A DNA stretch of 64,000 nucleotides from Polydactylus sextarius (lineage: Eukaryota > Chordata > Actinopteri > Polynemidae). A program made the position numbers and the translations under genes. The stretch's first letter is position 1, and each line of letters starts with the position of its first letter. Positions 1 through 13,400 of the stretch are shown here, piece after piece. The stretch covers positions 23,340,065 to 23,404,064 of the forward strand of contig CM028913.1 of assembly GCA_016801845.1 (NCBI GenBank), in the 5' to 3' direction. A model generated the notes under the pieces. That model did not search any database. It was given only the letters and a program-made list of their open reading frames with translations, and was not told where the DNA came from.

Positions 1-3000
1 CCACCATGCTATAGGTAACAAACCCACTCTGATGAGCTGCTATATAGCATTTCTGTGCAGTGGAAGTTAGTGGTCTGTGTTACACAAGCTCACAAGTACA
101 TGAACAAGATGATGTTCTACTTTTGCAATTCCTCAGAGGATGCCCAAACAAGTCAAACACGTCCCTCGTTCCCTTTTCCCCTGAGAGGTAAAGGAAGTAT
201 TCAGGGGTCATCTGACTTGTTTGGTAATGAAACAATAGTTGTTCTACAGCTGCTTCAATCATGAATAAGATGAAATGACTCAGTGTCAAGCTGTTGTTTT
301 TTTTAAATATCATTCTCTTTCCAGTATTGTGTTCAGGTTTGTAGTGATGAGTTTATTATAAATGTGTCTTCTTGTCTCTAGAAATCATTTCTGCTATTTA
401 TGAGTCTCATCAGCTCAATTGAGGCTGGGAAGCGTTGCAGTAACTAAGGCAGCAGGTCTTGTAATTGTGGGACACTGTCCAATGGGTTAAAACCCCTGGT
501 GGATGCTTCAGCAACAGTGCACCCTGCAGGTCGATTAAGAAAAAAGTGTAGAAACTGTAAAACAGTTTGAGATGCTGAAGGTTTAACTGTCAACTTTAAC
601 CACGAGCTCCAGGAGGACGAAATAATGTGACAAGATACGAGAGAAAATGTTGAAAATGCACAAATACAAAGTTGCGCACAAACCAAACCAACAAACGTCC
701 TCAGAGCGATGCCACCATGCTGCGTTTGGGAGTGGCTGCAGTGTTTCTGACCTCTGCCTTTCATCTCAGATCCAGTAACCAAACAATTTTTTTTTTTTTT
801 TTTTTTTGCAGCCCTGCCTCCTCGGTAACACAGAGGCCTTAACAAGCTCTCTTTTATTAAAACATGGAGGAATCGCCAACACGGAAACAAAGAAAAAAAA
901 AAAAAACTGTAACAGCTGCGTGATCAAAAGATTCTTGTTTCCTTCAGAACAGAAAAAATATGGAGTTTCCAACCTTTAAAAAGAGCAAAGGAGACTAAGA
1001 ATAAGCTAGACAAAGAGATAAAAGAAAAAAATCCCAGGCATCCGTAGCATCTTCTGTGCTCTTCGATACAAGATGCCAGTCACTGACTCATTGATGTTTT
1101 TTTTCCAGATGACTGTCATTTTTCTTTTTTAAAGCGATCATGATGCAGCCTTCAAGTGTCCCTCTTCAAGGGTTTTTTTTTTTTGGAAAACATAAAGGCT
1201 TTGTTGAGATGATGCCACTCAAAAACTAAATGGGAGAATTTAGAGTATGCTCTGAGGTTGTCACCTCAAAGGGGGTGAAGATTTTCTGCTCTGGAAACAG
1301 ATGGGCTGGTAACCCTTTCACACCTATCTGGCTGCACAGATCTTTACAGGGACTCTTCTCTTAGATATCCAGCCTGTGTGTCCAATCTCTGTGTAATTCC
1401 TGGATCCGTTTGTTCTGCACATTTCACGCCAAGTGGGGAAGAAGGCTGCGGCCGTGACCTCCTGCCGTCCCATAACTCACAGGAAGGACTCAGAGAGAGG
1501 TGGCAGGTACAAACACCCCCGACAGATGAAAGGTAACAACAAAGAGATGTTTAGCATCACGATCCGCGGGTCCGCGCCCCAGAGGATGATGGGATGGCAC
1601 GGAGTGACAACAAACCTTGTGAAGTCTGAGGTTTGTCTGGTTCTGTCATCATGGGGGAAAAAAAAACGGCTCCACCCTGTGACAGATAAGTGACAATCTG
1701 CCCGTCGGGCCGGGCATACCAAGAACTCTAAGAGCACCGCTCATTTATCACCTTCACTGATTTCACCGTTCAGATTTGACAGAGCAGGATCGAGCGAGGG
1801 CGGGGGGGGCGCTCGCTATGGCGCCTGTCAGTGGGCGTACTGACAGACAGATAAGCAGATGGGTATAAGTAGATGGACAAGACAACAACATACACATGCA
1901 CTGGAGTTAAAAATAGACCAGTGGAAAATAGCAACCCTTTTAAAAAACTGACTGAAATGAAGGATAAAAAAATGGAAGTCATAAATGTGTTTCTTTAAGG
2001 GAAAAAAGCAGCGCTCTGACAAAAAAGCATAGCATATTAATCTATCTTAAATACTCCAGGCAGAAGCTTTAACTCCCCCCATTTTTCATCCACACAAGAG
2101 GCCTCTCAAAGACATGAATGATTCATCTCTCCAACTCCATTTGGACAGGAAGCGAAAACAAATGGAAGTAGCCCCCCAAGAAAAAAATCCCTTCCCCCTT
2201 CTTCTCCCAGAGAGCCCAGGGTCTACAGTGGTGGGGTGGGCTGGACGAACAACGCTGAGAACACCAGGATAAACCCAAAGAGCTCAGCGTCTCAGCTGCA
2301 ACAGCAGCCAGACCCCCACCTCCCTCCGGGCTGCTGCCCTCCTCCTACTGTCTATCTATACAGAGAAAATAATTCACACAACCTCCTCTTTTATTCTGCT
2401 ACAGCCTCGACGTCAACTCTGCACTGTGGGAGAACCTCTGACTTTTCAACCTGCAAAGTTAAAGCTAGGATTGAATATATTATAGTAAAAGTTCAGGGAT
2501 GATTAAAATGTGAGAGCAATGAAACTATGTGAATATGTTTGTAAAAAATAATAAATAAATAAAACAAACACTAAGACCTGTGAGTAAGTCAGTGAATAGT
2601 TTTGTGGCTTCATTCATATTATCTGCACAATGTCGACCATATACAGACACACTCCTGCTTCCACTGGGGCTGCAGAAGCCAGGAACAGCAAAAATAAATA
2701 AAGGTGTGAACACGACTTTCCATTTCTCTATTTCATAACAACACGCTGGAGATAAAGCCCAGGACTGCACACTGCACGCTTCTGTTTAACCTCAGAAAAC
2801 ACATACACACACTCACACACACACGCTCAGGAGGGACTAATCAAAAACCCCACTGTGGGGCAATATAACATATTAAGTTATATTACTTATAATGTTGAGT
2901 AATGCACATTTTTGGGGCGTTTAGAGGTTTGTGGGCTGAATAAACAGTGACAGATTCTCAGCACAGCTCAGAGCTATATGTTGTATTTTAATACAAACAC

Positions 3001-3430
3001 ACATCATGAACTCAAACACACGTTATTCACCTGAACTGTGCCACATTTGGCGACGCCCCCACAACATATTAGATCAACCGGTCAACCAGATCAATCAGAT
3101 CAACAGCTAGATTAACTGGTTCACTACAAACACAACATACTGAACAACAGAGGTAGATAATTCATTAAGCTGTTTTCCCCTCAGAAACTTTTTTTATTTG
3201 AAGAGATGTTTTTATTGCGTTGAGTTGAGAAAATATCTTAAAGGAAACAAGGGAAATTAAACCGTGATGTCTGATGTCTCGTTTAAATTAATAATTAATA
3301 ATCAGTTTTATTGGTTTGGTATTCAGGTGCAATGTGTTTCTTTTTCTTTATTCATTGTTTGGGGTCTATATTAGCAGTTTACTTATTACTGCAGAACAGC
3401 AGCGATTGTATGGCGATTGTATAAACGGAC

Positions 3431-3435
3431 ATATA

Positions 3436-3490
<55 letters not shown>
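3431..3490. repeat. (AT)n microsatellite
   Basis: Nearly uninterrupted alternating TA, about 55 bp, in non-genic DNA. Confidence 0.95.
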
Positions 3491-3493
<3 letters not shown>

Positions 3494-3904
3494 TAGCTGA
3501 TCATGTGACGTGTTGTGCCTTCAACACATCAACGAAGTCACTGCAGGGATGTTCCCTATAGATCGACATCAAGCTGCTGTTGTGTTGCATCGTATCAAAA
3601 CCAGTTTTTTTGTCACCTCTACAGTAACGTTTTTAGTTGCTGGCAAAGCAGATGCATGTTACAGTTTGTCCTGGTCTTGTGGATTACAGTAACGATCACC
3701 TGTTGTTGGCACAAGGCAAAAAAAAAAAAAAAAAATGTGCTGACGTCCTTTTTACGTAGTTGTTGTTGTATTTCAGCACATCAAAACTGCTGGTTTTATC
3801 CTGTCATTTAAGCTTCCTGTGCTGTAAAAAAGATGAAGAGCACACAACAATGAGCCACTGCAGAAAAGAGACCAGCACCTTCCTTTTGAGCATCAACAAC
3901 ACCC

Positions 3905-3964
3905 CCTCCTCCTCCTCCTCCTCCTCCTCCTCCTCCTCCTCCTCCTCCTCCTCCTCCTCCTCCT
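3905..3964. repeat. (TCC)n trinucleotide repeat
   Basis: About 19 TCC units followed by a short imperfect TCTC tail. It creates polySer (plus) and polyArg (minus) reading frames that are not genes. Confidence 0.95.
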
Positions 3965-6129
3965 CTCTCCTCTCTCCTGCAAAAAACTCACTGACCCAAA
4001 CCCCTTTTTTTCCAGTCTAAGAGAAATGTCAAGTCCAGACTGAGAACTCGTCTCTTTGAAGGGAACATAGCAGCCAAATATAGCCTGCGAGCCTCCACGC
4101 CGCCTGACATACATCAGGCCCTACGGGTTCTGCTAACAGTGGTTAATTTTGGCCGACTGCCATGTAGTCACTTACTATTAAACATCATAACTGTACAAAG
4201 AAAATTATAACCGAGCGGTGGAGTGTACACTGTTGCCTGGTAACCTAATGCCATGTTGGGGATTCATCTTGCTATGGAACAGAAAACACTTACAGCCAGA
4301 GCCAATAATAGATCTTAGACCACACAAAAAATAGTTTAAGGGTGTCAACAAGGTTGGCTGACATGAATCTGAGAAACACATCATGAGGCGCTATGTTTAA
4401 AGAATCAGACCCCACTTCTCTGCGTGTGTTTGAAAGTGTTTCTGTCAGAGCGACCAACTTGTGAAATTATATAATTATTATTCATCTGTCATTTTTTACA
4501 AAGTGGAATGATGGATAGGATGAGAGCTTATTTCCAAGTGTGACATGCAGCTAAAGAACGTGTTATGCCGTCTGTCAGTGGATGCTGGGTACTAATTACC
4601 AAAGCTGTTTTTAAAGTCTTGGATCATAAAGAATTTCATATAGTGCACCCCCTCTGTAGAAATATATGGGTCGTGACTGAATAGCGAGAGCTAACGTACA
4701 GATTTCTACCTTAAAACTCAACCCTGGCTGGTTTTAAACTGCTTACCTTTACACAAGCTGCATCTGAAAACTTCACATAAGCTGTAATACATTATGAGCT
4801 TGTTGTTACGCGTCTTCTGGGTGTCATATATTTACCTATAATTGCTTTGTTCATACGCAGTATTTCATCACAGCCTATTATGAGTTTTGGGACTCTTATT
4901 AATTCCCCATAATGCCTTTCTGCACAGCTGAGATCTGTGAACTCAATAAATTGTAAAGCAAGGATCAAACAACCTGTTGTTGTGACAGCAAATAACATGT
5001 CGTTGTTTACTGATGGTGCAACAAACAAAACCTTTTTATGATAATTACCTCATTATTCAATTAATTCATCAACCTAATACATCACGTATAAACAGTCAAA
5101 ACCTGTTTGCACCAAACTTATGAATCTAAAACTTTGTGTCTCTGCTGTGTTATAACTATAATATAAATATAGAATCCCCCCCTGTGTCCAAACACCCTGT
5201 CAGTGTCAGATTCATTATGCACCGGTAATGTTTTATGACATTTTCTGTCATAAACGTCAAATAAAACTGAACTCAGCTTTTATTTTTGGGACGGCGTCAT
5301 ATCAGCTATGGAGGTCCCGGGGTTCTTAATTAGAAATGACCACCTACTGTTATGTGCTGAAGACACACAGCTCCTTCACAAAACAAATTTCCTGTTTCTG
5401 TTGTAGCGACTGTCTTCCAGCTGTGTGCTAGGTACCAGAGCAATACCCGACCAATATATGTGATGGCTGATTTTAATCAGCTCATATTGGCTTGGAACAG
5501 AAATATAAGGGTTGGTATATATGTTGGAAAATATGCACGACTATATACACAAGCTTAATGCAGAAAACAACGCTTGGGGTGATTTAGAAATTAGCGTAAA
5601 CTCGTCCTGATTAATCAGCTGATAGATGTGAGCTCATCGTGATTTTATAAAAACTTTCCCTGTGCTGATGTCCTGCTGGATGTAGGAAATGATCCTCTAA
5701 TGATCAGACATCCAGGCTACGATAACAACTTGGTGAAGTTCCTGTCTGGTCAAAGATGAAGTTCACAGTAAACAGAATTATATATGCTGCAGACATGAGA
5801 ATATAGAGGATATATATAGATATATAAAGATACTGGATCCTTGTCAACCATGCATCATCATCACCAGGGTTCGTTGCACCTGTGACACCTACAGACTCTA
5901 ATTACTCCACACTCCCACCCATTCTAGCTTAATATAGCCTTCACATAAACAAACATAACATATGACTCTCACGGTTTATATAGAAAGAATATTTTCCAAT
6001 AAATCAGTTATCTGAAGATTTTACTTCTTAATGTCAATTTAAGCATCTGCCCCCAATCATCCTCTGTTGGTTGGGCCCTATTATATACCACTATATAACC
6101 AGAAGACAAAGATATTTATTCTTAAATAA

Positions 6130-6250
6130 ATGTTAATTAACTGTTTGGTGATATTCTTTTATAAAAAGTGGTCATTTTGCCTAAAAAGAACAAATCCAAA
6201 GTGTGAAAAATAAATAATTTTGCAGGCACATGAACCTGGCGTCCACATGA
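6130..6250 (+). repeat. diverged dispersed repeat, copy 1
   Basis: This segment resembles 9085-9230 in the same orientation. Shared landmarks in order are a TTAATTAAC/GTAATTAAC start, TTTGGT, ATTCTTTT, GGNCATTTTGC, AAAGAACRAATCCA and a TTTTGCAG end. It looks like an old interspersed element whose family I do not recognise. Confidence 0.4.
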
Positions 6251-6975
6251 GTTGACATTCTTTATACCATAATACTTAATTATGCTTCACGGGTTCACGA
6301 GCTTGGTTTTGATTTAATTCAATTAAACAATGTTTTCTGATTTTCTGATAGGACTGATGTGGTCACCACATTGTTTGGACGACCCTATTATATATTATGC
6401 ACTATTATATACCACCACTACAGAACATTTGTAACCAATGTTCACGTGAACAGAAGCAATAAAACATTAATTATACCCACTAGAAATGGATCAACAACCT
6501 ATATCAGCTAAAAACTAAAATCAGGATCGATGTTAGCTTTGGTCCCCAAAAAAAAAAAAAAACTATTGCACTGCAGGGATCAAGCTGTGCACACACAGCT
6601 ACACATGAAAACACACCGGCCAACAACAGTGTTTTTTTCCTAAGATTGGCCCCAATCATTTTGTCATGTCATACTTTCCATCAGCCGGTACAAAAACCCC
6701 ACTACATTTTTTCTCTCTGTGTATCTGAACCTTGCAATTTGTGCTGCGTGACATGAAGGCGGCCTTCACGCCGTCGTGGTCAGTCATGGATGGCACACAA
6801 ACATGGGAAGTGAATCCACAGTGACAAAGTGTAATTTATCACTTTAGTTGTGACGGGAAAAAAAGGAAAAGGCATTGTATTCTCCTCGCTCTGTTTGACG
6901 AGCTCGCTCTTACTTCTTATGTCATCTCTCTCTCTCTCTGTCTCTATTGCTGGTGTGTGACTGATTTATTCTATT

Positions 6976-7010
6976 CTCTGTGTGTGTGTGTGTGTGTGTG
7001 TGGGTGTGTA
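6976..7010. repeat. (GT)n microsatellite
   Basis: About a dozen GT units with a GGGTGTG end. Confidence 0.9.
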
Positions 7011-7925
7011 GAATATTTTTACTGCCAGACACCAACTATAGGACAATAATAAGTCACCATAGTTAACGTGCACTACATAGCAGGGATGTGACACAGTGCT
7101 ACTGTGAACGTTTGCTTGCCAACTGTATAAGCCGAACACGCTAACTTATCAGGTCCAGTGATTAATTCACAGACGCCTGGCAAGATTTGTTCTATCGAAA
7201 ACATTTTGTCTCATTAACACATTCACTGGTACTATGAGATTATGTGTGAGGCTAAGTGTAAGGTGCCATTAAAATGACTTTCTCTCCCTGACACAGCTCA
7301 GATGGTACCTGCCCCCTCAAGCCATCTGAGCAGTGCAGACATCTGTGAGTGTGAACCTGCCAAGAACAAGTCTAATGTAAAAATATCATAAATATTCTCA
7401 AATGGAAAGAAGACTGAAGGGTCATTTTGGAGAAACTGCGAGAGGTTTTTCACGTCAGGTACGAGAAGTGTTTTCACTTGTGTTTCTGTCTCAGTGAAAA
7501 TATCATGTGTACACTGGAGGGTTTGTGATTCTTACAGATTAAAATACAGAGAGAGAGCGAGCGAGCGAGCGAGCACCGGTCACCAAAATAAGAGTCGTCG
7601 TTTCAACACATCTGGTAAAAGTTTGTGTTGGAGTGACAGGGTGTTCGGCAAAAAACAACCAAGAACTAAACTATAATCCACACTATAACACAACAGTCAT
7701 TACAACAGCTGCACTGTCATTTAACTTTCATTTAGTTACTGACAAAAAAAAACACACTAACTCTTTATTACTGACTGTGCTCAGACTTGTTCATATGTTT
7801 GTCTGTTTGTGGTTTGATCGTTGCCGCTTCATCTCTGCATTATACAGACTTAAAACATGGATATAGAACATGTACAGAACATATTTACATATTCTATTTA
7901 TTCAAGATGTAATCAGAGTTGGAAC

Positions 7926-8090
7926 ATAACAACATAAGTAGGTACATTTACTGTTAAGTGTAGCACTTGAGCGCAATTTAAAAATACTTAACCTAAGTAT
8001 GCAGGGTTTGGGTTATTTTTAAGAGACTTTACACTTCACTTTTGCTACATTACTGAAGGAAACATTGTACGTTTAACTTTATTTAGCAAC
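7926..8090 (+). repeat. MITE-like fragment of the GTACTTTTACT family
   Basis: AT-rich segment with the GTACATTTACT...TTTACACTTCACTTTTGCTACATTACTGA pattern seen in a common small fish repeat. Related copies lie at 22.92-23.11 kb and, in inverse orientation to that copy, at 54.63-54.82 kb. It is non-coding and degraded. Confidence 0.45.
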
Positions 8091-9084
8091 TTAAGACTAC
8101 ACACAAAATAACAACAACATATGATCCGTTAATATACATTGAAAATACATGTCACTATTAATCTAAGACACACGTGTCAAACTATAAGTTTACGTCCACC
8201 CAAGATAATATGTTACGTCTGTCAAAACTGGACCACCGGTGTATAAAACACACACACACACACACCACTTATACCACAAGATTGCACTGTAACAGCTGAC
8301 ACGTTGGCACATCAATCAGCGCCTGAAAAACTGCTGATAGAGAAGAAGACACGAGAAAACTCATATGTCTTCATTTTAAATCTGATCTCTCGTTTTGTTT
8401 GTTTAATCTGTATGATTTTGGCCTTAGACTTGGAGCCAGTTTTTAATTTTAGTCTCCTTTGTAATCGAGTTTGACAGCGCCACATGTTGATGTGTTAAAG
8501 CTATGTACCACAGAAATGATACACTCTGTGTTAAAGCTGCATTAACTTTTATTAGACTAAAACTTAAATGTAGCATATTGTGTGATATGTTCTTAAGTAA
8601 ACACATAGGTGGTTATATTCTATTTAGCGTCTCATTCATTAGCTATTTTAAAACTATTAATCAAACCAAACCGTGCTCAATCTGTGATGCAGATGATTAA
8701 TTGTCAAGTCTTTGTATGAAAACCTTCACACTTTTGGTGAGATCATACGTTCGTAAGCAAAAGTCTATTTAAAACTGTCAGTCTGGATCTAATAATAATT
8801 TGAGAAAAGCAGAAGCATCGATGATAAAGTCAGTTAGTTTGTAGAAAAGAAGAAAAGGAAGTCTATTTAGTTGCTGTTCTTCTGTGTCAATAATGAACGT
8901 TTCCGGTCCACTTTTATTAGCGGACTCACAACAGACGTCGATTGTTAAACGACCACCTGTGAACCGCAGAACCCACGTGACTTTTATTAGGTATAAATCC
9001 GCTGACCTCATTGACCGTTATATGGGTTACGTCAATACGTCACCGTAAAAGAAAAACATATTTCTTTTTTGAAATAATTCACAA

Positions 9085-9230
9085 ACTAAATTGTAATTAA
9101 CCCTTTGGTTTCATTCTTTTCCAAAAAAGAACTTTGCGGCCATTTTGCTTTAAAAAAAAAAAAAAAAGAACGAATCCACAGCGAGAAAAGGAAACATTGT
9201 AATTTTTTGCAGCCGGATGACGTCAGATCG
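9085..9230 (+). repeat. diverged dispersed repeat, copy 2
   Basis: Partner of 6130-6250, interrupted by an A15 run. A third partial match (GAATCCACAG followed by AAAAAGGAAAAGGCATTGTA) lies at about 6813-6880. Confidence 0.4.
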
Positions 9231-10137
9231 GTTTCATTCACGTTTTTAACCAGATAGGACGGCGGCGTTGTGGTGTTTTCTACCTTATAAACTGGCCTCT
9301 GTCGCCGTGTTGTTTGGAGGACGTGCGGGATGCGGGATCAGTGTCTGCGCCGGTGGTGTGACGACTCGGGCTATAAATAAATCTTGCTTGGTCGAAAGAA
9401 GGAGACGATATAAAATCCGAGCCAAGGTAGAAGGCGGTAGGCAGGCAGGCTGAGCTCAGCGCCCTGTCTGCCCCACTGTCCTCGGATAATCTCGGTGATG
9501 GAGAGACGAGGTCAGCTCGGACCACTGCCTGTCCCCGGCAGGTGCAACTCTCTCTGCTCTAAACTTCATCAATCATCTTCCCTCAGAACAACATCCCACA
9601 GTGTCTGTAAATCTCTACAAACAAGCTTGGATAATAAAGAAATTGGCCTATTAGAGCCTATTACACTATTCCAACAATGATTATATTATTTTAAACTGTT
9701 CTCGTGTTAAGCCCACGTACTTTGACATAATAATATTATTTAATAAGAAGAAGAAATTAATGCAATTATAGAGTTATGATATTTGGAGTCCCTCGTGCAG
9801 CTCACTGATTGCCAAGAAGTTATTATTTCCTTGTTGCATAATGTAAAATTCCTAATTGTTAACACTGTGACAGCTGCATCCACAGATCACAGCACAGTGA
9901 TGAGGCTTCACAAACACACACAGCACCTGTAGCGTCCACAAAGTCTTCAAACAAATCATTACAATGTAAACAGCGCCATCTACTGGCCACACTGTTAGTT
10001 AGTTAGTTAAGACCCCAAAGGGAACCGTGGTGCAAAGTGTTTGGTCTTGTAACAACAATAATTATCTGTAGGAATTACAAACCGATGAATAAATGTAGTC
10101 GTTGTCATCTAGTGCTACATCTATACATATATAGAAC

Positions 10138-10240
10138 AGCTCAGGTGGACGCTTCACAGTTTAATGTTCCCTATTAGCTTTAAATATATTTTATATCTAC
10201 GTCATAGGGACCAATAAACTGTGAAGTGTCCACCTGAGCT
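10138..10240. repeat. near-perfect inverted repeat (hairpin), 36-bp arms
   Basis: The arms 10138-10173 and 10205-10240 are reverse complements with only about three mismatches, separated by a 31-nt AT-rich loop. The outer ends read AGCTCAGGTGGAC and GTCCACCTGAGCT. This is consistent with a very short MITE with long terminal inverted repeats. A small-RNA hairpin is the alternative, but the arms are longer than a usual pre-miRNA stem and I recognise no miRNA. Confidence 0.75.
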
Positions 10241-11129
10241 CTTATATAAGTGTCCTCCACTGGGAATTTTGTAAAAGTGAAAGAAAAACCAGGACTACAG
10301 GCTGACTGACTAACTGACTGGGTGATTAGCAGAGATTATATGCAGATTTGTCATCATCATAAATCTCCAGCTGTCCACGGTTTCACATTTTTATATGTCA
10401 CTTCAAAGCATTCTTCAGTAGCTCTTCTTAGTTTACTGTTTGGCCCAGTGGACAAATGTCTTCTCCTTTAAGAGGAGAACAAAGTAGCTCTCTCATCTCT
10501 GTTCACCTGTTTCCCACATCACTGCTCATCAAACGCCACGATGTGTTTGAACGATTCTGTCCAAGTTTCGTTTTACCTCCTCTACCTTCGGACTTTAAGG
10601 AGACAGGAATTTGGATTTATCTGCTGATTACGTGGTCTCTTCCTCTACAACAACACTCCATGAGGTGCAGCCATGGTGGGAAATAGTGAAATTAAATTCT
10701 CCCTCTTCTCATCTTGCCACTGTCCTGCAGCAGCTGGGAGCGACCCCAGTGGGTGACACCGCTTTCATTCCAGGACCGCAGCCGTCCAGCTGTTTGCTAT
10801 CCCTCATTCTGACGGCTGGGACGGACAGGGGCACGGCGAACCAACATCAGCGCATCTGAGGGCATGATCCTGCATGCATGGTTGTCTCACTGCTGAGCCG
10901 GACCCCACAGCTGGCAATTAGACACTAAGGACCATGTCATTTCTCACCAACAGTGAAGAATGTCGTGAGCTTTGCAGCTTTTCACACATATACAAACATC
11001 TTATTGTCAACGTATCTAACTGCAGCATTTGTTGTGGAAGGATGTTCTTGTGCAGTAAATGTTTGGTTAATGACACTTACCTCTTTTTAAGCCTCCATAC
11101 TTGGTTCGGTCCTGGGATTACATCCTCCA

Positions 11130-11540
11130 CTGGTTTTCTGTGGTAGAAAGATACATGTTGATGAAAAACTGATGAAAAACTTTTTTTTTTTTCATTTTTG
11201 TAATAATCATAGAAAGAGAGTGTGAAATGTCTTCCTCACAAACTAAACTAAACTACCTATAATAAAATGCTGGGTTATCCAGTCTGGATAAAAAAAATTA
11301 CTTTCAATCTCAAAACAGTTATTTCTATTAATGTTACTACATTGCTCTGTTTGGTGGGAAGTTTTGGATTTTTCCTGTTTTTCTGTTAAATACTTTAAAA
11401 TGTGCTTAATATGTAAAATATTCAAAAATGAAAACTCAACAAGTTTCACTTTCTCACCCTCTGACACACACACTCTTTCATACAAAAAGTCCTGTAAACA
11501 TGAAGGGTGTAAACACAGGGTCAGGGTGCAGACTTAAAGA
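11130..11540 (+). repeat. diverged duplicated segment, copy 1
   Basis: Matches 13030-13400 in the same order: TGGTTTTCTGTGG, GATACATRTTGA, ACAGTTATTTCTATTAATGT, TACATTG and CCTGTAAACA. The copies are clearly diverged. It is either an interspersed element or an old local duplication, and non-coding in both places. Confidence 0.5.
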
Positions 11541-12837
11541 GGGGTGGAGATTTTCAGAGGTATGTGCATAAGCATCTGTTTTCTTCATTTATGCATTTAC
11601 TCCTTTGTCCTTTGTAGCTTCTCTCCTTTTAATTTAATTTGTGGGAACCCTCTCTCGGCCACAGCCTCCCTACAGTGAGAAAGTATTCCTACTGGGTTAC
11701 TGTGGCCTTCCAGGGGCTTAGTGACAGATCCAGAAGGATTACCCCCAGCAAAGGCGACCAAACCTACACCCAAAATCATCAACATAGCTGCCACAACCTT
11801 TTCCTTCTCCCCTTTCTTTGTTTTCCAGTTCCTTGAAATGTGAGACTACCCTGGAAAGTTGCCTGGTGAGCATAACACACATTCTTTCACAAAGACCCCC
11901 GCTACCTCGCTCACTCTCACAGTAACTGTACTATTTCACTTTACTGCTTTTTAATTTAATTATAGGCTAACAGAGCTGATTCCATTTGGAGGGTTGTAAT
12001 CACGTGGAGTAATCACCTCTGCACCCTGGATGGTGAATGACTTACAGTGAGTGTTTATTGCCAATATGTTTATGTAGAGAATGGGCATAAAGATTTATAA
12101 TCTGTGCCAAGTGCAGTAATTACTTGTAGTGTATTAAATGCTGTAGCGTTCACAGCTACATATTGTCGTTACGCAACACTGAAACAGTTCTGGCTTTATA
12201 TCAATACATAACTGTAAAAGATAAATGGGCTGTACTACACAAAAAAAAAAATCACAAGATGTGCCACGATATGACGTGACAATACTTGATAAAAATGTCT
12301 TCCTGTAGTGATATATTATAGTGGTGGTTTCTCCAGTTTTGAACTGCATCTCTGTCTGTGAAGCGACCACCAAGTCACTGAGTGCACCATAAACAAGACA
12401 GTTTTGTGTCCGAGGTTTCTGGCACTCGTCCATATCATCATCCCCGCCGGCTTCTTCTGGGGTGTTTTCACTGTACAGAGGAAATTACTGTCCTGCATCA
12501 TCAGCTGTTGTTGATGTAACATTCCTCGAGTGACTCCCAACACTTGGGAGCAAAATGCTCTCATTTTCAACATTAGAGGCAACGAGTCAACAATTACATG
12601 CAAATATTTTCATCCCCTAACTTATTTAGGCTAATTTAATTTGGTTTTATCACACTTACACACCAAAAGGTTGCATAAGTTTTTGCATAACAACCTCAAT
12701 TCAAACAAAACATACATTAAATTAGATGCACTTTTACTAGCTTATAAATTCACATGAGTTTACATACTTTATTTCTAGTTTTTTAGTCACTACAAAACCA
12801 TGTTTCACTAAATTTTTGGTGTTTCACTAGAGGCCAT

Positions 12838-12842
<5 letters not shown>

Positions 12843-12878
<36 letters not shown>
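12843..12878. repeat. (CA)n microsatellite
   Basis: About 17 CA units in non-genic DNA. Confidence 0.95.
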
Positions 12879-12880
<2 letters not shown>

Positions 12881-13029
12881 CTGTAATTTAAAGGGCAGGT
12901 TGTTTTTTTTTTTTTACTCGGGTACACTTTTCTCTTTCTCATTAGTCAGAAAATTTAAGTGTTTTTAAAAGGTGTTGCAGAAGTGGGAACTTTCTGTGGT
13001 GCATGTTCATTAGTTTTCAGCAAGATGGG

Positions 13030-13400
13030 GCTATTTGCTTGTTTTCTGTGGCAGTAAAATACATACTGACGAAGGCTTGTCTTTTTTGTACTTTATGCAA
13101 TAAATTAAGTATGTTTTTTGCTACATTTATAGTGCAACGAGCATCTTACAGAACTTGGAACTTCCTGAAATGTTTTCTTTCCGAACTAATTTGCCCCTAA
13201 TGCAGATTTACACGAGTTGTGGTGCAGATTTTTGAGCGGTTTGATTGAAAATATGACCTTCAACTCCAACACAGTTATCTCCGTTAATGTTATTACATTG
13301 TTTTTCATTAACATGATAAGAGGAAAGGAAGAAGAAATTGCATCTAAATCTGTAAATGCTCTTGTTCCTGTAAACACAAGGCCTGCAGGCAAAAAAAGAG
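13030..13400 (+). repeat. diverged duplicated segment, copy 2
   Basis: Partner of 11130-11540, with the same order of short conserved blocks. A 108-codon ORF at 13217-13543 falls in it but has no protein-like composition and is not kept in frame in the other copy. Confidence 0.5.

Noticed and set aside
444..972. Minus-strand ORFs of 148 and 68 codons
   Set aside because: They depend on polyT/polyA runs encoding polyLys and polyPhe, with no domain and no splice-supported model.
1433..1737. Overlapping 86-codon ORFs on both strands
   Set aside because: No similarity that I recognise, no splice context and ordinary chance length.
3760..4114. PolySer/polyArg ORFs
   Set aside because: Produced by the (TCC)n repeat; no other protein-like content.
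9190..9560. GC-richer patch with TATAAATA as a promoter of an unknown gene
   Set aside because: No phased coding exons follow on either strand, so it is not called as a gene or promoter.
10138..10240. Hairpin as an annotated microRNA
   Set aside because: The stem is unusually long and near-perfect for a pre-miRNA and I recognise no known miRNA, so it is listed only as an inverted repeat.
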